Shown here: in pieces, positions 51,621 through 59,591 of the stretch
Layout of the letters: the number at the start of each line of letters is the position of its first letter
How positions within the stretch are numbered: the stretch's first letter is position 1
DNA from: JL08 sp039969355
GTDB lineage: Bacteria; Pseudomonadota; Alphaproteobacteria; Rhodobacterales; Rhodobacteraceae
NCBI GenBank assembly: GCA_039969355.1
Contig: JBDVOA010000028.1
Location: 72,018-136,017 of the forward strand
Length of the DNA: 64,000 bases
Direction of reading: 5' to 3'
Program-made: the position numbers and the translations under genes
The notes under the pieces: generated by a model
Seen by the model: the letters and a program-made list of their open reading frames with translations, nothing else
Databases searched by the model: none
Told to the model about the DNA's origin: nothing

Positions 51621-52487
51621 ATGCGTACAGTGACCAAAGACAACATAACCGACGTGTTCATGGGGTATCTGTCCAAAGATGCTGATCCGCGCATGCGTGA
51701 AATCATGGGATCGCTGGTCAAGCATCTCCACGAATTTGCGCGCGAAACCAATCTGACACATGACGAATGGCGGACAGGGGTTGCGTTCTTGGAAGGCTGC
51801 GCTGCCGTCCAGACAGAAGACAGACATGAATTTATCTTGGCATCTGACGTACTGGGTTTGTCGTCTTTGATCGATATGCTTCATACGAGCGATGACGCGA
51901 CAAGCTCTTCGGTATTGGGCCCCTTCCACGTTTCAGGCGCGCCACCATTAGCTATTGGCGGAGACATGAAGCGGCATTATGGTGGAACAATACTACTAGC
52001 CGAAGGCGTTATCAAAGACACCAGCGGGAAGCCGATCGCCGGAGCTGAGCTTGACATCTGGCAAACGGCACCAAACGGCCTCTATGCCAGTCAGGACAAG
52101 GAACAGGAAACGTATTCCTTTCATGGGCTGATGACAGTCGGTGAAGACGGGCGATATGCTTTCACCACGGTTAAGCCTGTTGAATATACGGTGCCGTCTG
52201 ATGGGCCAGTTGGTGAAATTCTGCGGGCGTGTGGCCGCCATCCCTGGCGACCTTCGCACCTGCATTACATCGTAAAGGCCCCGGGCTACAGGACGTTGGT
52301 TACTGAGATTTTCCCAGACGACGATCCCTACCTCGACGAAGATACGGTTTTTGGTGTCCGGGACGATCTGGTGATGACTTACGAAGAACAACCTGCGTCT
52401 GAGTTTCCGAGCGGTATGGAACTCTCGGGCAAGATCAACCAACCCTTCTTGCGCGTAAAGTTTGACGTGACCCTTGCGGAAGGTTGA
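51621..52487 (+). CDS. intradiol ring-cleavage dioxygenase (hydroxyquinol/catechol 1,2-dioxygenase type)
   Basis: 288-residue non-haem Fe(III) dioxygenase. The N-terminal helical domain (residues 1-95) is of the hydroxyquinol/catechol group. The iron ligands are visible as Tyr in NGLYAS, Tyr in VKPVEYTVPSDGPVG, and two His in HPWRPSHLHYIV. It opens catechol-like rings between the hydroxyls to give muconate- or maleylacetate-type acids. It closes the operon of YciI-like, FAH-family, RutE-like, OsmC and TRAP genes. AAGGAGG precedes the ATG. Confidence 0.9.
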   Translation: MRTVTKDNITDVFMGYLSKDADPRMREIMGSLVKHLHEFARETNLTHDEWRTGVAFLEGCAAVQTEDRHEFILASDVLGLSSLIDMLHTSDDATSSSVLGPFHVSGAPPLAIGGDMKRHYGGTILLAEGVIKDTSGKPIAGAELDIWQTAPNGLYASQDKEQETYSFHGLMTVGEDGRYAFTTVKPVEYTVPSDGPVGEILRACGRHPWRPSHLHYIVKAPGYRTLVTEIFPDDDPYLDEDTVFGVRDDLVMTYEEQPASEFPSGMELSGKINQPFLRVKFDVTLAEG

Positions 52488-52588
52488 AGACGTGCAATCT
52501 TACAAAGGGAGCCCAATCTATAGGGCCCGAACAGGGCCAACTTAATTAAATGACTATTCAAAACTGCGATCAAAAATTGGAGGTTCAA

Positions 52589-53242
52589 ATGATCAAATCC
52601 ATAACCACACTTTCAGTTGCTGTAATCGGCTTCGCTGCAGGCAGCGCCTGTGCCCAATCCACAAATGTTCAGCACCCGATGGGTTTCTTCGTAACATCTG
52701 CAGGTCTCGGAGATGGCGGGAATTTGGGTGGCCTTGATGGTGCGGACGCACATTGTCAAAGCCTTGCCGAAGCTGCTGGGGCCGGCAATAGAGAGTGGCG
52801 CGCTTATCTTTCAACACAAGAGGAAGGAAAGCGCGGAATATCTGCCAGAAGCCGCATTGGCCAGGGACCTTGGTACAACGCAGATGGTGAGCTCATTGCG
52901 TCGGATCTTGATCAGCTGCATATTTTGCCAAACATATTCAACCGAACAGCCGTTGATGAAAACGGAAACCCAATAAATGGTCGGGGCGATAGCCCAAATG
53001 AGCATGACATCCTAACGGGCACTCAAGAAGATGGCACTGCCTACTTTCCTTGGCAGGAAGGAGACAAAACATGCTCGAATTGGACATCAAATGGAGAAGG
53101 TTCAGCTACAGTCGGCCACCATGATCGTCATGGTGGAGGAAACACCTCCTGGAATGCAGCCCACAACAGCCGAGGTTGTTCCGCAGAAAACTTGAGAGGA
53201 ACCGGAGGCAATGGCTACTTCTATTGCTTCGCAGCCGATTGA
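52589..53242 (+). CDS. secreted lectin-like / collagenase NC10-endostatin-like protein
   Basis: 217-residue exported protein with signal peptide TLSVAVIGFAAGSACAQ. Conserved strings are GDGGNLGGLDGADAHCQSLA, REWRAYLST, RIGQGPWYNADGELIASD, NGRGDSPNEHDILTGTQ and SWNAAHNSRGCS, a cysteine-containing C-type-lectin/endostatin-like fold that occurs in marine bacteria. Six or more cysteines fit disulfides. GGAGG precedes the ATG at 52589. It is not an obvious part of the catabolic operon; it may bind glycans or the cell surface. Confidence 0.75.
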   Translation: MIKSITTLSVAVIGFAAGSACAQSTNVQHPMGFFVTSAGLGDGGNLGGLDGADAHCQSLAEAAGAGNREWRAYLSTQEEGKRGISARSRIGQGPWYNADGELIASDLDQLHILPNIFNRTAVDENGNPINGRGDSPNEHDILTGTQEDGTAYFPWQEGDKTCSNWTSNGEGSATVGHHDRHGGGNTSWNAAHNSRGCSAENLRGTGGNGYFYCFAAD

Positions 53243-53313
53243 GCATCACCCAGCCCCAAATAGAGCCATAATAGCAGCTTCATTGGTTCTGAAGCGGCCA
53301 TAAACAGAGAGAC

Positions 53314-53340
53314 CGCGGCCCTCACCAGCAAGGGGCCGCG
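53314..53340. terminator. bidirectional terminator-like hairpin
   Basis: CGCGGCCC and GGGCCGCG form a perfect 8-bp stem around an 11-base loop between the convergent lectin-like and IclR genes. There is no clear T-run on either side, so termination is likely but not certain. Confidence 0.45.
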
Positions 53341-53464
53341 CGACTTTGCTAAAACAGCAGCTCGCAGCTTGGCGACGTGCGAAGAGACGTTATGATCCAA
53401 AAGCCGAATTTTCAGCTTCAAAAAGCGTCTTCATAGCACTTTTGGTGTTCCATTCCGACATCTA

Positions 53465-54202
53465 TTAGCCCGCCCAGCGCAGGTTTGCGGACATTTCGCG
53501 CGCAAATTGAGCGATCTGTGGGCCAAGGTTTTCACGGAAAGAAGGTGTGAATACACGCACCGATCCCGTGGCACCTATGGACAGTGTTGCGCCCGGGCCG
53601 TTAGGTGCCAAAGTGGCAGCTACTGAGCACATGCCTCTTTCGATCTCTTCAACGCATTCGGCAAAACCACGTTCGCGTATTGTCTCGAACTCCACTTCTA
53701 GGTCACGCACGCTAGTCAGGGTGAATTCGGTGTAGGCCCTTAGCTGGCCCTCCATTTCGCCTGTGACGAACAATTCCGGTGAGAACGCGGCAACTGCTTT
53801 TGAGCAGGAACACGCATGCAGGGGCCGTTTGCCCAGCCCGGGGTGCAGATAAGAGACTCCGCTGTCCGGCGTCTCAACATGTATGATTTCAACCGATTTT
53901 CCCCGTAATCGAGACAGAAAAAACGCTGCATCAAATTGTGAAGCAGCTTGTTTCAGCGCCGGGGCTATCAACTCAAGGAGTGCACGATCAGAATGATCGC
54001 TGTTTGTGATCTTTTTCAAACGTGTGCCAATTGTGAAATACCCACGTGCGACTGGTTCCAAAAGACCGATGCCAACAAGGTCCTGCACCAATCTGTAAGC
54101 AGATGGTTTGGGGAGATCCGAGTGGGCGCAAATCTCGGCCACCGTCGCCTCTTCTTTCTGCCCGACAATTTCGAGAATGCAGGTGAGCCGTTCCAGATGC
54201 AT
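53465..54202 (-). CDS. IclR family transcriptional regulator
   Basis: 245-residue regulator. The N-terminal winged helix EATVAEICAHSDLPKPSAYRLVQDLVGIGLLE is clear. The effector domain holds GKRPLHACSCSKAVAAFSP and ETIRERGFAECVEEIERGMCSVAATL, the usual IclR ligand-pocket strings. It is divergent from the SBP56-like operon. An identical 8-mer occurs upstream of both genes and may be its site. Confidence 0.92.
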   Translation of the reverse strand: MHLERLTCILEIVGQKEEATVAEICAHSDLPKPSAYRLVQDLVGIGLLEPVARGYFTIGTRLKKITNSDHSDRALLELIAPALKQAASQFDAAFFLSRLRGKSVEIIHVETPDSGVSYLHPGLGKRPLHACSCSKAVAAFSPELFVTGEMEGQLRAYTEFTLTSVRDLEVEFETIRERGFAECVEEIERGMCSVAATLAPNGPGATLSIGATGSVRVFTPSFRENLGPQIAQFAREMSANLRWAG

Positions 54203-54209
54203 AATTTCA

Positions 54210-54261
54210 CCTTGTGAGAATTCAATTATCGATGTACGAGAAATATGGCGTAATCACAAGG
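54210..54261. promoter_or_regulatory. divergent promoter with a repeated 8-mer (possible IclR site)
   Basis: CCTTGTGA (54210-54217) and its reverse complement TCACAAGG (54254-54261) face each other in the 70-base divergent region. Both lie at the ribosome-site positions of the two genes, so part of the likeness may be due to shared AAGG motifs. Confidence 0.35.
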
Positions 54262-54271
54262 GAGGAATGTG

Positions 54272-55630
54272 ATGATGGACGGCGCATGTTGCGGACCGGG
54301 ATATGCAAGCCCGGCCCAGGCTATCAAGGCCCCACGCGAAAAGCTGCTTTACACGATAGCCATCTACACAGGGACCGGTATTCAAAAACCAGATTATCTG
54401 GCGACGGTCGACGCCGATCTAAATAGCCCAACCTATTCACAAGTCATCCACCGACTGGAAATGCCAGGCATCGGAGATGAGTTGCACCACATGGGATGGA
54501 ACGCCTGTTCGTCCTGCCACGACGATGCAGGCATGAGTCGCAAATACCTCCTGGTGCCCGGCGTCCGTTCCAACAACATCCACATCATCGACACGGCAAC
54601 AGACCCATTTGCGCCGCGACTACACAAGGTGATCGATGGAGCCGAGATTAAGTCAAAAACAAATCTGAGCGGTCCGCATACAGTTCATTGTCTGGGTTCC
54701 GAGATCATCATTTCCTTCCTTGGCGACGCGCAAGGCGAAGCGCCGGGCGGTTATCTGCATCTGAACAAGGAATTCGAAATCGTCGGTCGTTGGGAAAACT
54801 CCATGGGTGACGTCCCATTTGGCTATGACTTCTGGTATCAACCGCGCCACAACGTCATGGTGTCATCCGAATGGGCGGCACCCAATACGTTCATGCCGGG
54901 TTTTGACCTGGAAGAAGTGGGGTATTTGAAATACGGCCGCCGCCTGCACATATGGGATTTTAAGAAACGCGTTCCCGTCGAAACCATGTATCTGGGCGAA
55001 GATGGATTGATCCCCTTAGAAGTCAAATTCCACCACAACCCCGACAGCACGCATGGATTTTGTGGTGCAGCACTAAGTGCAAATGTGATTCATTTCTGGA
55101 AATCTGACGAAGGCAAATGGGAATGGGAAAAGATTATAGACGTCGAAAATGAGCCACATCCCGAATGGCCGATCCCGGTGCCCGGCGTGATGTCGGCGAT
55201 CCTTGTTTCGATGGATGACAAATATCTCTACATCAACAACTGGCTACACGGCGACATGCGCCAGTACGACATTTCCGACCCTCACAACCCGGTACTGACC
55301 GGACAAGTTTGGATGGGCGGCCTTTTGGGCAAAGCGCCCGAAGTCAACGGGGTCAAAGTTGCTGGCGGGCCACAGATGTATCAGCTTTCGCTGGATGGCA
55401 AGCGGCTCTATGTGACGACATCGCTGTTTTCGACATGGGACAACCAGTTTTATCCGGAAATCCGCACACAGGGCGGAGTCATGCTGATGATCGACTGCGA
55501 TGTCGAGAACGGCGGGATGAAAATTAACGAAGATTTCATCGTCGACTTTGGCAAAGAACCCAATGGCCCCAGCCGTTGCCACGAAACCCGTTACCCCGGT
55601 GGCGATTGCACAAGCGATATCTGGCTGTGA
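54272..55630 (+). CDS. selenium-binding protein SBP56 family / methanethiol oxidase-like
   Basis: 452-residue protein covering the full SBP56 fold, a beta-propeller. Strong family strings are CCGPGYASPAQAIKAPREKL, ELHHMGWNACSSCHDD, GYDFWYQPRHNVMVSSEWAAPN, YINNWLHGDMRQYDISDPHNP, VAGGPQMYQLSLDGKRLYVTTS and YPGGDCTSDIWL. Bacterial and human members oxidise methanethiol to formaldehyde, H2S and H2O2 with copper. The usual neighbours of the bacterial enzyme (SCO1-like and MauG-like genes) are absent here. No signal peptide is seen, so this copy may be cytosolic. GGAGG at 54261-54265 sets the start. Confidence 0.9.
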   Translation: MMDGACCGPGYASPAQAIKAPREKLLYTIAIYTGTGIQKPDYLATVDADLNSPTYSQVIHRLEMPGIGDELHHMGWNACSSCHDDAGMSRKYLLVPGVRSNNIHIIDTATDPFAPRLHKVIDGAEIKSKTNLSGPHTVHCLGSEIIISFLGDAQGEAPGGYLHLNKEFEIVGRWENSMGDVPFGYDFWYQPRHNVMVSSEWAAPNTFMPGFDLEEVGYLKYGRRLHIWDFKKRVPVETMYLGEDGLIPLEVKFHHNPDSTHGFCGAALSANVIHFWKSDEGKWEWEKIIDVENEPHPEWPIPVPGVMSAILVSMDDKYLYINNWLHGDMRQYDISDPHNPVLTGQVWMGGLLGKAPEVNGVKVAGGPQMYQLSLDGKRLYVTTSLFSTWDNQFYPEIRTQGGVMLMIDCDVENGGMKINEDFIVDFGKEPNGPSRCHETRYPGGDCTSDIWL

Positions 55631-56031
55631 GAGAGGCGCGCACCATAACAATCGCCAACCGTGGCGATGCGGCCTATCACGTCGACGCCCGCCGTCCATT
55701 GCTGGACACATTGCGCGAGCAAGGTGTCGATCTGCCCTATGGCTGCAAATACGGTGGTTGCATCACATGCGCAGCCAAACTGACGATGGGCGAAGTCGAT
55801 CAACGGCGCCAAGTGGCTTTGAACAACCGTCAGATCAACAATGGCTATGTCCTGCTATGTGTGGCGCGGGCGTTGACCGACTGTACTTTGGAAATTGGTG
55901 TCGAGAGCCATGATAAACTTTATCGAAACCCTTTCCTCGATCCACTAGAGCCGCACGAACTTAAGGCGGACATCGCGACGCCCCCGCCCTTGGGTAGCGA
56001 AGCGACAGAGCAGCAAGAAAAGGAGACCTGA
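55627..56031 (+). CDS. 2Fe-2S ferredoxin
   Basis: 134-residue plant-type [2Fe-2S] ferredoxin. The ligand pattern YGCKYGGCITCAAKL plus a later LLCVA gives the usual four cysteines. The start is GTG at 55627, overlapping the stop of the SBP56-like gene by 4 bases. A C-terminal acidic tail (SEATEQQEKET) follows. It could supply or accept electrons for the preceding oxidase or the downstream enzymes. Confidence 0.88.
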   Translation: MREARTITIANRGDAAYHVDARRPLLDTLREQGVDLPYGCKYGGCITCAAKLTMGEVDQRRQVALNNRQINNGYVLLCVARALTDCTLEIGVESHDKLYRNPFLDPLEPHELKADIATPPPLGSEATEQQEKET

Positions 56032-56034
56032 GCC

Positions 56035-56499
56035 ATGCCAGCTGCTGCTATGGACGAACTCTATACCTATGAATCCGATTATCTGGCCGGCATCCTGAAG
56101 TCGGTAAAAACCATCGCCATGGTTGGGGCCAGCGCGGACAAGACAAAGTTCAGCTATGGGGTTCTGCGCGTGCTGCATGAAACGGGTTATGATATGCTCC
56201 CCGTCAACCCCAACCCCAAGCTGACAGAGATCCGTGGAATCCCGGTTTTCCACTCGCTTGAAGAGATCGACCGGCCGGTGGACATGGTCGAGGTCTTCCG
56301 TCCCAAAGAAGAGCTTTATGCCATAGCCGAACAGGCCATTTCTATTGGTGCGAAGGTCTTGTGGGGCCAGATCGGTGTTTACGATGACGTCGCAGCAAAA
56401 CTCGCCGAGGACGCAGGATTGAAGGTGGTCATGAATCGCTGCCCCAAGATCGAATTGTTCCGCCCGTTCTGGAAACCACGACTTGACCTTGCGATTTAA
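56035..56499 (+). CDS. CoA-binding protein (YccU-like)
   Basis: 154-residue protein with a single Rossmann-type CoA-binding domain: KTIAMVGASADKTKFSYGVLRVLHETGYDMLPVNPN, PVDMVEVFRPKEELYAIAEQAI and KVLWGQIGVYDDVAAKLAEDAGLKVVMNRCPKIE. The fold is that of the CoA-binding part of succinyl-CoA synthetase, without a ligase domain. AGGAG lies upstream of the start. Its role may be to bind or deliver acyl-CoA in this operon. Confidence 0.9.
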   Translation: MPAAAMDELYTYESDYLAGILKSVKTIAMVGASADKTKFSYGVLRVLHETGYDMLPVNPNPKLTEIRGIPVFHSLEEIDRPVDMVEVFRPKEELYAIAEQAISIGAKVLWGQIGVYDDVAAKLAEDAGLKVVMNRCPKIELFRPFWKPRLDLAI

Positions 56500-56537
56500 T
56501 CCAAGTCTTACAAACCAACCCAGATAGGATTGATACC

Positions 56538-56927
56538 ATGGCCCAAACCATTACCAAAAGTGCTAAAGATATTGTGAAGGCGGCCCTTGCGGTAGTACCT
56601 TCTATCAGCGCCGAGGACGCCATTGCCCTTGTAGGCTCACCCGATCACGTATTTGTCGATCTTCGCGACGGTACGGAACAGGCCAAATCCGGTATTATTG
56701 AGGGCGCGGTAGCATCTTCACGCGGTATGATGGAGTTCCACATTGATCCCGAAAGCCCAGTCCACAAGCCGGAATTCAACCACGACAAAACATTTGTGTT
56801 TTACTGCGCGTCAGGTGGACGTTCTGCGATGGCCGCAACGGTGGCCATGGAAATGGGCTTAACGCCTGTGGTGAGTCTGGCCGGAGGTGTCGGCGCCTGG
56901 AAAAAGGCTGGCGGCACTTTGGCCTGA
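56538..56927 (+). CDS. rhodanese-like domain protein
   Basis: 129-residue single-domain rhodanese. The active-site loop is FYCASGGRSAMAATVAM with the persulfide-forming Cys, and VFVDLRDGTEQAKSGIIEGAV is the conserved N-terminal motif. It transfers sulfane sulfur, which fits a neighbour that could release H2S from methanethiol. Confidence 0.92.
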   Translation: MAQTITKSAKDIVKAALAVVPSISAEDAIALVGSPDHVFVDLRDGTEQAKSGIIEGAVASSRGMMEFHIDPESPVHKPEFNHDKTFVFYCASGGRSAMAATVAMEMGLTPVVSLAGGVGAWKKAGGTLA

Positions 56928-56930
56928 CCG

Positions 56931-57743
56931 ATGGAGCACAACATGGAAATCGAAAACCTAATTCTGCGGTCCGACACAAAAGGTGTTGCTGTCCTGACTT
57001 TGAATGCACCCAAATCGATCAACGCCTTGTCAGAGGCAATGCTTGCCGCTCTGTCGGAGACATTGGACCAAGTCGCAGCGGATCGAAGTGTCAAAGCGGT
57101 CATCTTGCGCAGCGGTGGCAACCACTTTTGTGCCGGACACAATCTCAAGGAAATGTCGGCGCGCAGGGCAGATGACGACGGCGGGTATCAGTATTTTCAG
57201 GACCTCTTTGCAACGTGCTCTGCGATGATGCTGCGGATAGTCCGCCTGCCACAACCAGTAATTGCTGAGGTCCGTGGTATTGCCACGGCTGCCGGGTGTC
57301 AGCTCGTGGCGTCTTGTGATCTGGCTGTAGCCGCAGAGGATGCGAGTTTTGCCACGTCAGGTGTGAACATCGGGTTGTTTTGCTCGACCCCCATGGTTGC
57401 TCTGAGCCGAAATGTACCCCGCAAACTGGCAATGGAAATGCTATTGCTGGGGGAGTTCCTGCCAGCCGCCCGCGTTGCAGAAATGGGGCTGGTGAACCGC
57501 GTGGTGCATCTTGATGAACTTGAAGACGCAGCCATGCAAATGGCCCGTATCATCGCCGATAAATCGCCCGTTGCCATCAAGACCGGCAAACGCGCCTTCT
57601 ACGAACAGCTCGAGATGCCATTAGAAGAGGCATACGCTTTTGCAGGGCGAACGATGGCAGAAAACATGATGGCGAAAGATACAGAAGCGGGCATAGGCGC
57701 GTTCGGCCGAAAACAGCCGATGCCAGACTGGAAAGGTGAATGA
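56931..57743 (+). CDS. enoyl-CoA hydratase/isomerase family protein lacking catalytic glutamates
   Basis: 270-residue crotonase-fold protein of the ECHDC3-like branch. CoA and oxyanion-hole strings are present (FCAGHNLKEM and IATAAGCQLVASCDLAVAAEDASF). The two glutamates of classical enoyl-CoA hydratase are replaced: Gln124 stands at the first position and Gly144 at the second. It is therefore unlikely to act as an ordinary hydratase; CoA-ester cleavage, isomerisation or a regulatory role is possible. It is the last gene of the SBP56-like operon. Confidence 0.88.
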   Translation: MEHNMEIENLILRSDTKGVAVLTLNAPKSINALSEAMLAALSETLDQVAADRSVKAVILRSGGNHFCAGHNLKEMSARRADDDGGYQYFQDLFATCSAMMLRIVRLPQPVIAEVRGIATAAGCQLVASCDLAVAAEDASFATSGVNIGLFCSTPMVALSRNVPRKLAMEMLLLGEFLPAARVAEMGLVNRVVHLDELEDAAMQMARIIADKSPVAIKTGKRAFYEQLEMPLEEAYAFAGRTMAENMMAKDTEAGIGAFGRKQPMPDWKGE

Positions 57744-57872
57744 CGTTTAACGGACCGCAATTTGAGCCGAATGGCGCAAATCACTCCGCCCTGCCCCCTG
57801 TTTCCGTCTTCTCGCAGGTCAAATGGCCCGTGCAAATCCAACGTTAAAGCGTTGATCTATGAGTTACTGAGT

Positions 57873-59591
57873 TCAGGTTCCAATGTTATCCACATTAGCA
57901 TTGTCATCGTAGATTTCAATTTGGCTGTCAGCCTCTTCGAACGGTCCCAAACATTCAGGATCAAACCCACTTGGAAGTTGTGCAATATCAACGGAAATGC
58001 GCCCGCCGATGGATCGAGCGAAAATGGCATCGCCTTCAGGAACGACCAAATCCACTCGAGCCATCTCCTTCATTGCCCGTCGCAAGAATTTCGTCGCATC
58101 GAAGCTGGGCAACGCATTTTTGAAAACTTCGTCCGGACCACCGGCGTCGACATTGACGTGCTGGTATCTGTCTATGTCGCAAAACTTTTGGAAATCCAAG
58201 ATTACAAGATTGCCGTTTTGTCCATAGGCAATGGATCGCGGGCGTTCTCCGCGCGCCACTGAATTATCCAGAAACTCGTAGTGCACCCATTTCCCGCGCC
58301 CTTTGGCCCAGCTGAAAAACAGATCGGGCATGCCTGTGTAGGCCTCGATATTGTGATAGAGAAGGTCGTCGACTGCTTTGAAACGTCCGGTTTCGACGCC
58401 GCGGGTCCAAGCCCGTTCAACGGTAGCAGCCGGCGGCGTCACCAAGAAAAACAGATACACCTTCGATCCGAAGCGGGTGAGGAGAGTACTGTCCTCGCTA
58501 CGCACGCGCCCTGGCCGAAAACTGTCAAATCGAAATCGATCGATCAACATGTGCGGCACATTTCCTTCGCGTCCTTTAACGGCCATCAGGATGTCGAGCT
58601 TGCCGTCGATCACCTCTAACTCATGGCCGGTCAGCATCGCGGCGTATTTGTCATCCACGCCCAACCCGTCGTAGTCAAGGAGCGCCTTCCGCCAATAATC
58701 CGGCGAAATGATCGCGAAGTCGCTCCAATCATAGCCCAGACGTTCCGCAATCTCGCGCTGTGCTGGGCGGATCGAGCTTTTGCCCGATGCACTGGCGCCC
58801 TTGGCGTTTAGCACCATCGGTTCGCTTTGTGGTGGCAGCCTGCGGTAGCCTTTTGCCTCAACAGCGCGGACGAACAAACCTTCTACAACCCTGCCGACAA
58901 TCGCTGATCCGATGCGGTTCATAACCAAACCAACCGAAACACGCGCAATCGCTTCGCGGTCCACATGCAGTGCAGCGCGCTTGTTCAGGATTCCCCCAAG
59001 CGTTCGCGCGATTGCGCGACGGCTGGCGGTCGTCACGTCTTCATTGTGTTCATCTTTCCATTCGATGCAAAGGGTGCGCGCGCGCTCAACCGGATCATGC
59101 AGTTTGACCTTTGCGCGCGGTTTCTTCTTTCCTAGTAGTCGCGCGAACAGACCGGAAGGTTCTTCGACATGTTCCTCGGGCGGATCATAAACCTCGTCAA
59201 GCAATTCATCCACGACTACCTTTGTTTCGCGCCGGATCTCTTCATACGCCGCGACAATAGTTGCCATCTCAAGCTTTACGCTCCCGTCATAGATCTCTGC
59301 AGCCATGTCGCGCAGGCTGATCCCGAGATCAGCGTAATTCGGGCCATCCGGAACATAAAGCTGACTGGTCACACGGATCAGGACGGAATGCAGAGCCAAG
59401 CGTTCTGGGCGGGTGACTGCCAGTTCCTGTGGCTTCAACCCGATGGCGTCGGAAAGCTCTTTGGCTTCTTTCCAACTGACAAAAGAATTCGCCGGATCAA
59501 ATAATGTGACCCGTGGCATCAAGCGGTTGGGAATGGTTGAACTGAGCCCAGGGTTCCAGGGACCGTATTCTATTTCAGGTGCTGCTGGCAT
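57873..59591 (-). CDS. zeta-toxin-like P-loop protein of unknown function
   Basis: 572-residue cytosolic protein. Walker A is GASASGKSS at about residues 265-273. It is followed by YDWSDFAIISPDYWRKALLDY and HELEVIDGKLDILMAVKGREG, a layout like zeta-toxin or other small-molecule kinases. Residues 1-250 are charged and helical and have no known domain. The gene overlaps the tctA stop by 17 bases. Homologues appear in some roseobacters without a function known to me. A toxin role is not shown, since there is no antitoxin neighbour. Confidence 0.65.
   Translation of the reverse strand: MPAAPEIEYGPWNPGLSSTIPNRLMPRVTLFDPANSFVSWKEAKELSDAIGLKPQELAVTRPERLALHSVLIRVTSQLYVPDGPNYADLGISLRDMAAEIYDGSVKLEMATIVAAYEEIRRETKVVVDELLDEVYDPPEEHVEEPSGLFARLLGKKKPRAKVKLHDPVERARTLCIEWKDEHNEDVTTASRRAIARTLGGILNKRAALHVDREAIARVSVGLVMNRIGSAIVGRVVEGLFVRAVEAKGYRRLPPQSEPMVLNAKGASASGKSSIRPAQREIAERLGYDWSDFAIISPDYWRKALLDYDGLGVDDKYAAMLTGHELEVIDGKLDILMAVKGREGNVPHMLIDRFRFDSFRPGRVRSEDSTLLTRFGSKVYLFFLVTPPAATVERAWTRGVETGRFKAVDDLLYHNIEAYTGMPDLFFSWAKGRGKWVHYEFLDNSVARGERPRSIAYGQNGNLVILDFQKFCDIDRYQHVNVDAGGPDEVFKNALPSFDATKFLRRAMKEMARVDLVVPEGDAIFARSIGGRISVDIAQLPSGFDPECLGPFEEADSQIEIYDDNANVDNIGT

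Noticed and set aside
56931..57743. DmdD-type methylthioacryloyl-CoA hydratase next to a methanethiol oxidase
   Set aside because: Attractive by context, but both catalytic glutamates are replaced and the sequence reads like the ECHDC3 branch.
57873..59591. Toxin-antitoxin system based on the zeta-like P-loop
   Set aside because: No antitoxin gene is adjacent, the protein is much longer than zeta toxins, and it is coupled to a transporter.
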